NCBI GenBank assembly: GCA_018894105.1
Contig: CM032121.1
Span: 35,558,230-35,622,229 of the forward strand
DNA length: 64,000 nt
Origin: Jacaranda mimosifolia
Taxonomy: Eukaryota; Streptophyta; Magnoliopsida; Lamiales; Bignoniaceae
Reading direction: 5' to 3'
Shown: one piece after another, positions 1 through 11,745 of the stretch
Layout: every line of letters begins with the position of its first letter
How positions within the stretch are numbered: the stretch's first letter is position 1
Translations under genes and position numbers: made by a program
Notes under the pieces: generated by a model
Told to the model about the DNA's origin: nothing
The model's input: the letters and a program-made list of their open reading frames with translations, nothing else
The model's database searches: none

Positions 1-398
1 GATTTCACGACATTTGTATTTCATTTCGGCCATTATGTACTCCATTTCTTAATATTTTTACTAATATTGTTGAATTAAAATTTGTTCCATGATTTGCTTT
101 TTAAGTCTCAGTAATTAATAACCAAACTCTAAAAATGTGTGTAATATTTATTATATGAATAAAATAATATTAAAATTTTAAACTATTAACCACTATTGTT
201 CAACGAATGAATGTTATCAATCGCAGTAATATAAAGAATACTTATGCTTTCAAAGATATAAACAAATGAGTATTTGACAATAATATTCACCCTATAACCT
301 GTACAAATACGTACTTCATCTGATCCAATAATCTCAAAATATTATATTTGACTATCACTACAATTATTGGAGACTAATTATTCAATTGCAATAAGTGT
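1..398. other. AT-rich non-coding sequence
   Basis: No ORF, RNA gene or repeat with recognisable ends is visible. It runs directly into the tandem array that starts near 399. Confidence 0.5.
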
Positions 399-1290
399 AC
401 TTCAACATAACACTATTTATACTTTGTTTGTTCTACGTTTGTACTATATTTTCATCATATTGTACTCAAATTCACTATCCGGTTTCAATTGAATTGAAGT
501 GTACTTTAACATAACACCATTTATACTTTGTTTGTTCTATATTTGTACTTTATCTTCATCATATTGTACTCAAATTCACTGCCCGATTTCAATTTAATTG
601 AGGTGTACTTCAACATAACACCATTTATACTTTGTTTGTTCCATATTTGTACTTCATTTCTATCATATGATACTCAAATTCACTGTTCAATTTCAATTTA
701 GTTGAAGTGTACTTCAACATAACACCATTTATATTTTGTTTGTTCTACGTTTGTACTTCATTTACATCATATTGTACTCAAATTCACTGTCCAACTTCAA
801 TTTAATTGAAGTGTACTTCAACATAACATCATTTATACTTTGTTTGTACTTCATTTCCATCATATTATACTCAAATTCACTGTCCGGTTTCAATTTAATT
901 GAATTGTACTTTAACATAACAACATTTATACTTTATTTGTTCTACGTTTGTACTTCATCTTCCTCATATTATACTCAAATTCACTGCTCGATTTCAATTT
1001 AATTGAACTGTATTTCAATATAACACAATTTATACTGTATTTGTTCTATATTTATACTTCATTTCCATCATATTGTACTTAAATTCACTACCTAATTTCA
1101 ATTTAATTGAAGTGTACTTCAACATAACACCATTTATACTTTATTTTTTCTATATTTGTACTTCATTTCCATCATATTGTACTCAAATTCACTGCTCGAT
1201 TTCAATTGAATTGAAATATACTTCAATATAACACAATTTTTACTTTGTTCGTTCTACATTTGTATTTCATTTCCCTCATATTGTATTGAA
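399..1290. repeat. Tandem repeat, ~104-bp unit, about 8.5 copies
   Basis: The phrase ACTTCAACATAACACCATTT recurs at about 399, 503, 607, 711, 815, 908, 1011, 1115 and 1219. This gives a 104-bp period, apart from one 93-bp unit (815 to 908) that lost an internal segment. Each unit also carries a TTTGTTCTACGTTTGTACTTC-like stretch and a TACTCAAATTCACTG-like stretch. The short ORF across 736-1002 simply reads through the repeat and is not a gene. The unit is too long and too diverged for a microsatellite; it looks like a minisatellite or a short satellite block. Confidence 0.9.
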
Positions 1291-1399
1291 ATCAAAATAT
1301 TATAAATGCTTGATGGAAAATTATACTTACATACAAAATAATATTATAAACAAAGTAGGCTTCAATTTACATATGTATGTACATACAAAGTATGATTCA

Positions 1400-1952
1400 A
1401 ACCCTACAGGCTTAAATATTTTGTACTACAATTGCTTCTAAAATGTACTATAGATACACAGGTTATATACTACATTTTCAGTTAATGTATACTACATGCC
1501 TGAATATTTTTGTACTACAGATGCTTCTAAAATGTACTGCATATATGCAAATATTAAATTATAATTTAATTTATTCTACAGGCTTGAATGTTTTGTACTA
1601 CAGATTCTTCTAAAATGTACTGCAGTTACATAGATTATATGCTACACTTTTGCCTGATGTGTACTGCAAGTATAAATGTTCATACTATATTTGCTTCTAA
1701 AATATACTGCAGTTACACAGATTATATACTACACTTTCATTTAATGTATACTGCAGGCTTAAATATTTTGTACTACAGTTGCTTCTAAACTATACTACAG
1801 ATACATAGATTATATACTATATTTTCAGTAATGTATACTGCACGCTTGAATGTTTTTGTACTACAGATGCTTATAAAATATACTGCATATACACAGATTA
1901 TATACTATAATTTCATTTAATCTATAGGCTTGAATGTTTTGTACTATATTTT
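1400..1952. repeat. Second tandem array, ~77-98-bp units (left part)
   Basis: Units share a GCTTGAATGTTTTGTACTAC part, a TGCTTCTAAAATGTACTGCA part and a CACAGATTATATACTACA part. The last recurs near 1455, 1626, 1703, 1801 and 1890. Unit length varies more than in the 104-bp array to its left. The array stops abruptly near 1952 and resumes near 2644, so the GC-richer sequence between is an insertion. Confidence 0.85.
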
Positions 1953-2643
1953 CGCAACTTCCTCTCCCGGTGTCCAAATCACTTGCCGCTTGAACCATTG
2001 GATAGCTCTCGGCTTATACATTAACTCCACAAAGTTCCAGCTCTGTCCGATTCTCCATGGAACAGTAATTTCCCTCGCAATAAGCTGGAATTACAGCATT
2101 GCCACTGCACTGCCGCATTCTAAAGATCTTCGCCGTTTCCTATCCAAACGGAACCGTCTACTGGTGAAACTTGGTGGGAACGTTGCCAACACCTCAAGGA
2201 ACACCCCACTGAAACAGTTTCACAAAATTCCTTTTCCAAGCCACTCTACTCAATGCATCTTTGCACTACCTGCGTGCAGTAAGACCGCTCCAGGTCGCCC
2301 TCAATGTTCGGTGCCCAAACGGACACGGAATGACTTCAAACTTGGTGGGAAGCATCCTCATAACTTAAGGAATATGCCATTGAAATAGTTTTTCAAACCG
2401 CACCTCGTAAGAGTCTCTGCTCATGGGCTTTTTTCGCCTTACCGAGTGAGCCAACAACGCCTTGTCGCTCCTAATGCCCCTTGAAGTCAAGGTTGCCATT
2501 CTTCTCTAATGAGCGACCCATGACATTCTCCCCCACTTGATCCGTTGACATCCTCGTCAACATATACATAAGGACTCGAAGTGTATGCGGTGCCCCAACT
2601 CAACTCTGATCTCTTTTTGCACCGGATGAATTTAGCTCCTCTT
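1953..2643 (-). mobile_element. Ty3/gypsy-like LTR plus PPT and pol 3' end, fragment
   Basis: Read on the minus strand, 2643-2538 looks like the 3' end of an internal region. It is followed by a purine tract (AAGTGGGGGAGAA, about 2537-2525) and a sequence starting TGTCATGGG at 2525. That order (internal region, polypurine tract, TG of the 3' LTR) is typical of plant LTR retrotransposons. Composition is clearly GC-richer than the repeats on both sides. No matching second LTR is in the window, and the outer LTR end near 1953 lacks a clean terminus, so this is a truncated insertion. The plus-strand ORF at 1930-2388 is antisense to the LTR and is not a gene. The superfamily call is inference. Confidence 0.65.
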
Positions 2644-3060
2644 TACACAGATTATATACTATACTTTCATTTAATGTATACTACAGGCTTAAATATTTTG
2701 TACTACAGTTGCTTCTAAAATGTACTACAAATACACAAATTATATACTACATTTTCAGTTAACGTATACTGCATACTTGAATGCTTTTGTACTATAGATG
2801 CTTCTAAAATGTACTGCATGCACACAAATTATATACTATAATTTTATTTAATCTGCAGCTTTGAATATTTTGTACTACAAATACTTTTAAAATGTACTGC
2901 AGTTACATAGATTATATACTACACTTTTGCTTAATGTGTACTGCAAGCTTGAATATTTATACTACATTTGCTTCTAAAATATACTACAGTTATACAAATT
3001 ATATATTACACTTTTGCTTAATGTGTACTGCAAGCTTAGATGTTTTATACCACAAATAAT
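2644..3060. repeat. Second tandem array (right part)
   Basis: The same units as at 1400-1952 resume immediately after the inserted LTR fragment. Units occur near 2645, 2730, 2825, 2905 and 2990. The array then decays into single-copy AT-rich DNA. Confidence 0.85.
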
Positions 3061-3869
3061 ATACTACCATTTTCAGATAATTTCATCGTATAATTTCAGG
3101 TAAAAAGAAGTATAAACCTCAAAAAAGTGAAGTACAACTTTTATGCCTTTCAAGTACAAATCAAAAACTTCCCATCTCACAAATAAAATTATATATATCA
3201 ATTGGGTTCAAGTGTTTAACAACTAAATAGGAAATAAAAACCCTAAACATGAGAAAATAGACAAGAAATAAGTATAACACTGAAAAATCACAGACATTTA
3301 AAACTGTAAATGCAAAAAACATACATTTGTTTCTTTTTATCACTTCTTTTTGTATTTCGCTTCTTGTTGCCATTGTTTCTCCTTCCATTGTCACAAAAAA
3401 AATGGCAAAAATTTTGTTGTTTTTTTTTTTTTTTCTTTCTCGCATCAATGGCAGAGAAACGATTTCGCGCCCTTTTGTTTGGCCGCTTGGAGAAGTCGTC
3501 GATTTTAGAAAAAAAATAAATGAAAGCATTCTTCTTGAAGAGAAAAACGCATTTCTCAGGTATTTTTGTTGTTTTCTCTAACTACAAGGATATATGTGTC
3601 TTTCTAAAAGATATGGGGAGTGATTTCTAAGTTTTGTGAAAAAGTAGGGAGTTTAGTGTGTAAAAATTCAAATGGGGACTGATCACTAAAATGAAAGTAG
3701 GATTAGGGATTTTTTTCTAATTAACCGAAAAAACTACCAAAAAATGATTTTGGGGACTAAAGTGAAACGATATATTAACGTTAGGAACTAAATGATGAAT
3801 TTTAGAAGATTGGAGACTAAAGTAATTCTAAAATAAAACATTAGGGATCATTGATGACATTTATCCAAA
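3061..3869. other. Non-coding spacer with poly-T tract
   Basis: It contains a T-rich run (about 3417-3436) and several loosely repeated GGGGACTAAAGTGA-like phrases (3610-3850) typical of plant dispersed repeats. The overlapping short ORFs at 3161-3581 on both strands are low-complexity and match nothing I know. Confidence 0.4.
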
Positions 3870-4203
3870 ATGATATTTATGGATCATAAGAACCCCAAGA
3901 AATAATGGTTTTCATACATTGATATGCTTTTATATTATATTGTAATATTTACTTGAGGTCATGTTAAGTGTGAACTATTAATTTAGTACTAAAAAAAAAT
4001 TTGTATATATTTTACATTTTCATAATTTTTCAAAACTTCTAAGTATTTTAACTAATGTTATTAATTTCAGCCATGATTATTTTTTGTAATGAAACTGAAA
4101 CAATTATTTTTGTGATTGGCATATATCCTCAATCCTTCTTCCAAATCTACGAGCTTGACATAATTATTTTGATATATTTTTACATAACACATCTCCATTA
4201 GTA

Positions 4204-5107
4204 TGACGCCCCACTCAGGATAACCCCTAAGTTGAGGTGCCACCAATTCAAGATTAAATCATAACGTATAACATAATCAATATGCATGGCCCAACTTTTA
4301 ACCTTATTATGTCATACAATATCGATTTATAATAGCCCAATTATCATTAATCATTCAAGTTTGTCGCTTAGGTTGCGGTTACATAAAATTCGAGTTTTTA
4401 TTATCTAATTAACCTAATTAACCAAGATTATTAGACGATATAGCAAAATTCTAGTCCACTAAGTTATATAATTATATGATTGTTTCAATTTTTTTGATTA
4501 TATTGCGTATTCTTTCCGATTATACAGGGTATTATAAAGATTGGCACGTACATACATAAACATGCAATATAATCAACCAAACTCTGGTCATTTACCCAAA
4601 TCTCGTTATCGAAGTAGAATTTCCACAATCAGATTTCACGCATGTGATCCTCGTGACGAGATGAAGATTATGTCTCCACACCGCCACTGCCGGAGATAGT
4701 CACCCCCACCACCAAACGATGCGTCTCAGCTCAACCAACAAGACACCCAACTCAATTTCAAGGTTTGCCATCAGGAAAGCCTTCAATTTCTCTCCGATCA
4801 TTCAACACCACCACTCGCCGCCGTGGAGAATTTCTTCAATTCTGCCGTCTCCAGTGGCCTGTTTCGAAAATTGAAGACACGTACACCATCCTTGAGCTAA
4901 GCCCAACAAAACCCATAGCTTAAACACCAGCTTTAGTAGCCAGAACGGAGAAACCCATCACCAACGCCATGGCCAAGATTTCCAGTTCCATTTTCGGCCA
5001 CTACACCGATTAACTCTACAAGATTTTAGTATCTTCGAGTTCTTGGAGCTGAGAGGAGTAAAATGGTATATAATGTGTTGGATTTTTGCTACTCATCGAA
5101 GGAGGTC

Positions 5108-5157
<50 letters not shown>

Positions 5158-5506
5158 GTAAACGGTGAGGAAGAAAGGAAAATGGGGAAGGAAAATAGAA
5201 ATTTGATATTTAAAGGTAATTTTTTAGAAATTGTGAATTGACCCCCATAATTTTATTGCTACTTTCAATTAGGTTCTTCAAAATTTTAGCTATCTTTTAA
5301 TTAGACCCCAACTTAGTTGGTGCTTTATTTTCACCTATTTGACCTAAAATAATCTCACTTTGACCCCCCAAAACTTAAAGATGTTGCTCAATTAAGTCTT
5401 TTCTATTTATATTTTAATCCCCAAAACTTTTTAAAGTTAAATAAAAATTTATAGAAATAATATTAATAAAATTCCATCTATTAATACGATTTCTAGGGGT
5501 GTTACA
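4204..5506 (-). mobile_element. Solo LTR, TGTAACACCCC family, 1303 bp
   Basis: On the minus strand it starts TGTAACACCCC (5506) and ends ...GGGGCGTCA (4204). It is flanked by the 4-bp direct repeat AGTA (4200-4203 and 5507-5510). The paralogous flank at about 35085 lacks it, giving an empty site. Its first ~150 bases resemble the LTRs of the large element at 44415-54199, with the same TGTAACA start and the same phrases about 100 bases in. It also shares that LTR's closing CACCTCAACTT phrase, so it belongs to a related but much shorter family. It contains a (GA)n microsatellite at about 5113-5153. Gypsy elements usually give 5-bp duplications; one base may have been lost. Confidence 0.8.
5113..5153. 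repeat. (GA)n microsatellite
   Basis: An uninterrupted run of about 20 GA dinucleotides lies inside the solo LTR. Confidence 0.95.
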
Positions 5507-5869
5507 AGTAGGGTGTCAAATGAGTCAAATGGAGTTTGAACTAATTCGACTCGAATTGAATCGGGTTTGACTTCTATCCTATTTTAGACTGTCTGTACTT
5601 AATCCCGAGACTTGCAAGCTAATATATAATATTATATTTATTAATAAATATATATTATATTACTATAATAAGATCTTTTTATATTTTTTTATTAGACGTC
5701 TCTAATTGAGCCCTTATATCAATGTGGGTAATGTTAAACATTTTAATGAATCTATATAAATGATTTGCATATATATATTTTACTCATTTTCAAATTATAA
5801 GTATATTTTTTTCTCTCTAAATTTTTCACATATATTTTATATCATTTTTCTAGATTACACCTACCTAGA

Positions 5870-6066
5870 TATTACCTGTCTGGTTTGAATCATAGTTACT
5901 ACCCAAAGGACGAGCCCGTCATCATAGCCCCACCATAGCGCTAGTCAACCGAAGCCCCTCCACTACATAGGTGACTGGTTCACGAACTACTACTGTAAAT
6001 GGGTTCGAACCCGTCAACTCTTTGTAGAAAGTAACTAGCCTTGTCCAATTAGACTACTACCTCAAT
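5870..6066 (-). mobile_element. tRNA-derived SINE (copy in unit A flank)
   Basis: On the minus strand an A-box-like TAGTCTAATTGG (about 6056-6045) is followed 33 bases later by a B-box-like GGTTCGAACCC (about 6011-6001). These are the two halves of an RNA polymerase III promoter. The surrounding sequence does not fold as a tRNA and has no anticodon arm, so a SINE head is the better reading. The body continues to about 5870. A paralogous copy sits at 35450-35697 in the B flank, so the insertion predates the segmental duplication. Confidence 0.65.
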
Positions 6067-8042
6067 GATAAAAAAGACTGAAATTACATGATTGAAATTT
6101 AATCTAACAATTATTTTGAAATGAAACGAGATGGAGTTGAACGGTGATCGAAAATTGATCTTCTCAAGAACAAAAGAAAAGCGTTAAGGCGGCAGAAAAC
6201 CTCTTCTTGATCTTCTCAACGTTCCAATTTAATTTCCTCTCGATCAACAACTAGTGTTGGTTCAACTTTCCTAGTGTAGGAAATTTCATGTCTAATTTCA
6301 GTTAAAAAAAATATAAAATAGTTAGTGAAAGAGAAAATTATTTATTTTTATGTTTCACGATAATCTCCAACTAATATAACAATTTCAGATAAATCCACAT
6401 CTTCTCCAAACACTGCCAAAATGCATACTTTTTCGCCTATGTTATTCCCTTTTCAAAACATATTATGACTATGCAAATATCTAACTAATTAATTAATGCA
6501 TACATGTATATAAATAACTAATTAATCATTATATATATAAATTTAAATTCACCTTACTAATCCAATAAAAATTTAAATGATATAAAAACAAAAATCATGT
6601 CCTTCCGAAACAATTCGAGACAAATTATTTTCATCCCAAAATATTTTTCAATGATCCCAAAATAAAGTTAAACAAATTTCATATTCCTCAAACTCACTAT
6701 CAAATTACATTGTCTTAAAATATTTTTCTCAAAACTAACAAAACATGAACAAAAAATCCCAAAATTTTACTAAATCCTTAAGTGTGTTTTGGGAATTACG
6801 ATATTGGAGTAAAAAAATTATTTTTTTATTAAATACATATTATATTACTATATAATAAGACCTTAGTTTATATTTTTGAGTCGGCCTCTCTGATTGAGCC
6901 CGTATATCATGTGGATAACACCCCTATGTGCTAAAAATACAGAAAAAGCTTTTTCTTCTCTGAATAATTCATTGATTATTTATTTAAAATGTAATTTCAG
7001 GAATTTCTTTAATTTGGAAGTTCTAAAAGAGGATCACTGGGTCAGTTGATTTTGGAATGCAATAATAATGTAAATTAATATTAGAAATTTTAATGAATCT
7101 ATATAAATCACTTATATATTTTTTCCTCATTTTAAAATTTATACACAAATTAATAAAATAGTTTTTTTTCTCTAAATTATTACATATATTTTCTGTTATT
7201 CCTCTAAACTACATTTTGCTCTCAAGTTTGAAAATAACATGATTGGAGTTTAACTAACCTAACAATTAAGTATTTATGTTGCTATATATGGTGAAATAGT
7301 AAAAAAATTAAAATGGCATATTTAACGGCCATCGTGGCCTTTTCCGTTAAATATTTAACTTCGGAATCAAAGTTGCAGGAAATATTACGATTTTTAACAT
7401 TAGTCTTTATCATTAAATTATTTTTGTCATTGTAATACTGTAAATTATAATTTTAATACTTAAACTACCAATTTTTTTTATACTTCCTATCTTGTTATCA
7501 AATAAGACTTTAGTCCTAATGGGAACGAACGTACTTGACCAGCAATTGAGTCAATCCTTTTGGATTTTTGGCCCTAAATTTTTTGCTTAAACGGTTTTTA
7601 ACACCAATGTCGGATGTCCTCGATTTAGATAACATCAATTGCACTCCCCAACACTTAAATCAGGAAAAAAAAAAAGGGTATATATTTATTTAGAGAACAA
7701 ATTTGATGAAGCATTATTTGTTTACCTGACAAATTAAAAAAAAAAAGGAAGTTACTTACAGTAAATAACCCATATAGATAAATGTATTTAATTTTGGACC
7801 CAAATGTATTCCTGCTATTATGTGAGCTTTTCCATCCAGACTAATGTCCCACTTGATTCCAAGAATCGTAAGTGGCAAAATAGGGAAATACAAACGAACA
7901 ACTTTCATTGGAATAATAAATCATGCAAAAAAACTAGTGCGGGGCCGTCCAGGATATTCAAAGTCCTAGAGTACAACAGTTCATGTTAGAAACAGAACCA
8001 TCGCACTAAAAATTATATATATCCACATATTTTGTCTAATTC

Positions 8043-9065
8043 TCAATCTGAAATAATTGGAGGTAGAACCACTGGAGATGCTGCCGTGGATATCATCACA
8101 TGCAGCAATGCTCTCTCCAAAGCAGCAGCAATGTTGCTTATGGTAGGCCTATCTTTGCCTTCCAATTGCACACAATCCATCGCAGTGTAAGCCATATATT
8201 CCACCGCCTCAGATTCATTCTGCTCTGTTGGACCAACACGAGGGTCTAAAATCTTGCCCAGTTCTCCGGCCATGATTGCTGTCACAGCATAGTCGACCAC
8301 ATTCATTGGTGCACCTCCATTTTTGTTTCTCTTGAATATAGTCCTCTTCCCGGTCAAAAGCTCTAACAACACCACTCCAAAACTATAAACATCACTCTTT
8401 GCTTTCAACACTTGTAGTCTATAATATTCAGGATCTACGTAACCAACTGTACCAACAACCTTGGTTGGCCCGTAATCACACTCATTTTCTGGTCCCACTA
8501 GCACTAATCCAAATTCAGACACTCTTGCAGTCCAATTAGCATCAAGCAATATGTTTGAAGACTTAATATCTCGATGAATTATGGGTGGAACAGCATAATT
8601 GTGCAAGTACTCAATGCCACGAGCAGCGTCTCATGAAATCTTTATCCTCATTTTCCAAGAATTCACAACACTGCTACTCTTTTCAACATTGGCCTTGTCA
8701 TGTAGATGATCACAGAGAGCTCCATTCTTTCATGTACTCATAAACTAGAAGCCTCTCATTCCATTCTTCACAATAACCAACCAGATTAATCAGATCCTTG
8801 TGATGAAGCCGAGATAAGAATTCCACCTCTGACTCAAATGCAATCTTTTTCTCTTCAAAGTTCATCATTGTTGAAGCTATCTCGCTTCTTTTAACAGTAA
8901 CTTTATGACCATCGGGCAGGTCCCCTTTATAAACAACCCCAAAACTTCCAACTCCAATCTTGTATTCTAAAGAAAATCCATTGGTGGAAGCTGCAATTAT
9001 AGTCCAATCAAGCTTTCCCAATTCGGTGTCTGCTTCATGAATTACTGTGTCTGCTTCAGGAATTG
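8043..9065 (-). pseudogene. Unit A exon 2: second kinase (K2), CCR-like, broken
   Basis: It encodes a full serine/threonine kinase domain resembling CRINKLY4-related kinases (CCR3/CCR4 type). Visible parts are a glycine loop GVGSFGVVYKG, an invariant-Lys region VTVKR, the catalytic loop IIHRDIKSSN and a GTVGYVDPEYY activation-segment end. The DFG motif reads EFG, so the metal-binding Asp is Glu. The exon starts after an acceptor AG at 9066-9067. It joins exon 1 in phase 1 as G|CA, continuing ...AIPEADT...GKLDWT in frame. Lesions: a 1-base insertion near 8729 in the N-lobe/C-lobe hinge region, and a Leu-to-TGA change at 8631-8633. The C-terminus ends at the TGA/TAA near 8043, as in unit B. Family assignment is from motif resemblance only. 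Confidence 0.85.
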
Positions 9066-9221
9066 CTGCAATTCACAGACAATTTAGACATTTCAGAAAA
9101 CAACATTAATCATACAGTAGCATCATAAAAGAGTTATAGCAGTTAGGCCATGAAAAAGTTTGAAAACCAAAATATAAAAGCAAATGGTTTTGATTTCTAT
9201 CGTGGCTATATAAATTTATAC

Positions 9222-11745
9222 CCGATAATGAAAACTCGTTTTTCTTGGATGGTTTAACTCTGTTCAAAAATCCATCCCATGGCCAAAGTCGGGATCGCTT
9301 AGGCACTGTGGCTTTTCTCCCATCTTTTCTTCTGGATGGAAGCTCAGCATTAACCACTTTGGTGTTGGTTTGTCCTTTGAGAGGAGGTTTGAGATTCAGC
9401 ACATCTGGAGAGGCCATTCTTGGCTTCCCTATGTTAGCTAACAGGTCAATTTTATCATTAGAAGGATGGATGTCATTAGAAACACTTGCTATCTCATTTG
9501 GCACAACAATTTGTTTGCTCTCCTGTCGCTCTAGTGCAAGCTCAAGTTGTAGCACAACTTGAGACATTGTTGGCCGATTCTTTGGCTGATCAGACAAGCA
9601 TCTTTCAGCAACCGCCACAAATGTCTCTAGGCTATATGGGGAAATTTCCTCTCAGACTTGAAACCACAATCTGATCAACTTCTCCCTTCCTAATGTTATC
9701 TTGAGCCCACCTAGTCAGAATCCGCTCATCCTCCACAACCCATGAATCCATTGCTGGTCTTCCACATAAGACTTCCAACAACACCACCCCAAAGGCATAT
9801 GCGTCACTTTTCCTTGTTAGTTTGCAGGTGCTTAAATAATATGGGTCCAAGTACCCAGGTGTACCTTTGACTTTTGTTCTAACATAGCTCTGTGACTTGC
9901 TTCGGTTTTCAAGTTTTGCCAAGCCAAAATCGGAAAACTTAGCTACGAAATTTTCATCCAACAGGATATTTGAAGTCTTCACATCACGATGTATGACACC
10001 ATGGCCCGTGTGAAGATAGTATAGTCTGCGACCAGCTCCAATGCAAATATTAAGACGTTGCTTCCACGTCAGAGAAGAAGGGTTCTTGCCATCCCTTGCA
10101 AATTTGTAGAGTTGGTCAGCCAATGTTCTGCATGCCATATAATCATAAACAAGAATCATTTCTCTATTCTCATTGCAATAACCAATTAGAGAAACCAGAT
10201 TAACATGTCGAAGATCAGAAAGTGTTTCAATTTCTGTCAAAAACTCGTGCGACCCTTGTTTGGAGTATGATCTCAACCTCTTTACAGCAACAGTCTTTTG
10301 CTCTTTATCAATCAGACCTTTTTAGACTTTACCAAATCCGCCCTTTTCAATTAAAAATGCATCACTAAAATTTATAGTGGCAAATTGAATATCAGCTAGT
10401 GAAAAACGGCGACAAAGTCGTTCAGCCCTAGCTGATGGCTTGTTTTCTTCCTTAGTACTGCTAGCTTCCCAAACTTCCCGCAAGTTGTGAACAACGATAC
10501 ACACTAGAGCAATTATAGTTATAACAACAGTTTCAACTACAATTCTGCAACCAACAACTAAGAGCAGAGTTTGGATAGTCCCAGATGGTAAATCTTGAGC
10601 TAAAGGCAAGGGATTTAGACAGGCAAGATTGTTGTCATGGTTGCTCAACTTAAGTATTTCAAATCCTGCAAGGATTCTATGTCCATCTGTGAGTTTATCA
10701 TATGATTGCAGGGAAATCAAGAGATCATGTTTACCCTTTTTCTTATGCCCAATCATCATCACCATGTAGTCCCTATACCAAGAAATGTTATTGTCAGTCT
10801 TTTCTTTCACTATATCAATATTAGTTTGTGCCATCATTTCATCAATGAGGACTTTAAACATCACATCACTAGACTCCGCAATCTTGACTCCTAACTCTAA
10901 GAAATGAAGCCTAACCAAGTATCTGAATCCCACGTCCACCAGTATTTTCTAGGTGCTGTTTTTTATCTTGTTTGGTTTTTGTGTTGCCCACTTTGGTAAC
11001 ATGTCATCAAAATCTCCAGCAGATGGAACAGTCTTTTGTTTAATATTTAGTCGATGGACTATTTCAAGTGCAGTGCTGTAACCAACATAGATCGGAGACT
11101 TTTGACCTACCACTTGAACGCCAGTATCTCTACTGTGAAAGTAAGAAAGGCTAGCAGGCATTGAGATAATCTCGATGCCATTTGTGAAAGCATATGTATC
11201 TAGTGATGGACTATTTTCAGGGGAAAAAGCTATGATGAGTAGTTGATTTTCTTTTATATTTAAACAGAATTCCTTGGCAAAAGAATTCAAACCAAGAGCA
11301 TCAGCAGTAAGTGAAGCACTGAAGTTACCAAGCAGGGTAAAAGAACCAGCTTCAACAGTGAATAAGTCCTTAAACCTTTAAAACCTTTGTATGGAGTGGA
11401 GTGGAAGTGCAAGCGGATAATTTTCTGACATGGCTCAACTTGAAATTCATAGGAGAATGGAGAACGAGAAACTCTTGCTGTTTTGTGGGGAACTATATCG
11501 GCCGTGGTTAACTTATGGATGGCAGTTGAGGTGGTTGATGAGCCCTTTATTCGTAGCAAGGAAGATAATTTTGGTTGTACATCTCCAAGCCATTCCCTGC
11601 CACTGAGTGCTGAAGAACTTCCACTTGAGCCGCAATTAATAGAAACATCACCTGTGGAATGAGTTGGATTATTGCCAGAGGTGGCTGTGAAAGTGACGAG
11701 GAAGCAGAGAAATAGCAAAGCGATTGAAACTGGATACAAATTCAT
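9222..11745 (-). pseudogene. Unit A exon 1: malectin-like receptor kinase (K1), broken
   Basis: This is a paralogue of unit B exon 1: signal peptide, malectin-like ectodomain, membrane span, then a FERONIA/CrRLK1L-type kinase. The start at 11745 is the ATG conserved in units B and C (MNLYPVSIALL...). An upstream in-frame ATG at 11811 is not shared. K1 retains HRD and DFG, but the first glycine of the loop is changed (IEKGGFGKV) and the DPEY of the activation-segment end is DPYY. Lesions: 1-base deletion near 11375 (ectodomain), Trp-to-TAG at 10949-10951, Tyr-to-TAA at 10322-10324, and a 2-base deletion near 9650. None coincides with a lesion of unit B. The exon ends at a GTATAA donor (9221) in the same position as in B, C and D. 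Confidence 0.9.

Larger units (their letters stand above)
3870..7990. repeat. Duplicated 3' flank of RLK unit A
   Basis: After removal of the solo LTR at 4204-5506, this segment aligns stepwise with 34775-37640, the 3' flank of unit B. Both begin with a GGATCATA(A/G)GAACCCCAAG phrase, both contain the SINE, and both end just before the kinase-2 stop codon. Part of it (about 6400-6790) has a third copy at 26656-27060. The order and spacing show that flank and gene were duplicated together as one multi-kilobase unit. No gene is seen inside; 7804-7989 is a chance ORF. Confidence 0.85.

Noticed and set aside
1930..2388. 152-codon ORF
   Set aside because: It starts in the tandem repeat and runs through the antisense of an LTR; no domain.
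399..3060. CRISPR-like array
   Set aside because: Whole units repeat without unique spacers, the units are long and diverged, and the window is clearly plant nuclear DNA.
6001..6056. A tRNA gene
   Set aside because: A- and B-box words are present, but no acceptor, D or anticodon stems can be formed; a SINE explains the two copies better.
9245..9674. Plus-strand ORFs opposite the kinases (also 10706, 24402, 24954, 26361, 28589, 30470, 32047, 32825, 38841-39298, 41089)
   Set aside because: They are antisense shadows of the receptor exons; their length follows from the codon use of the real strand.
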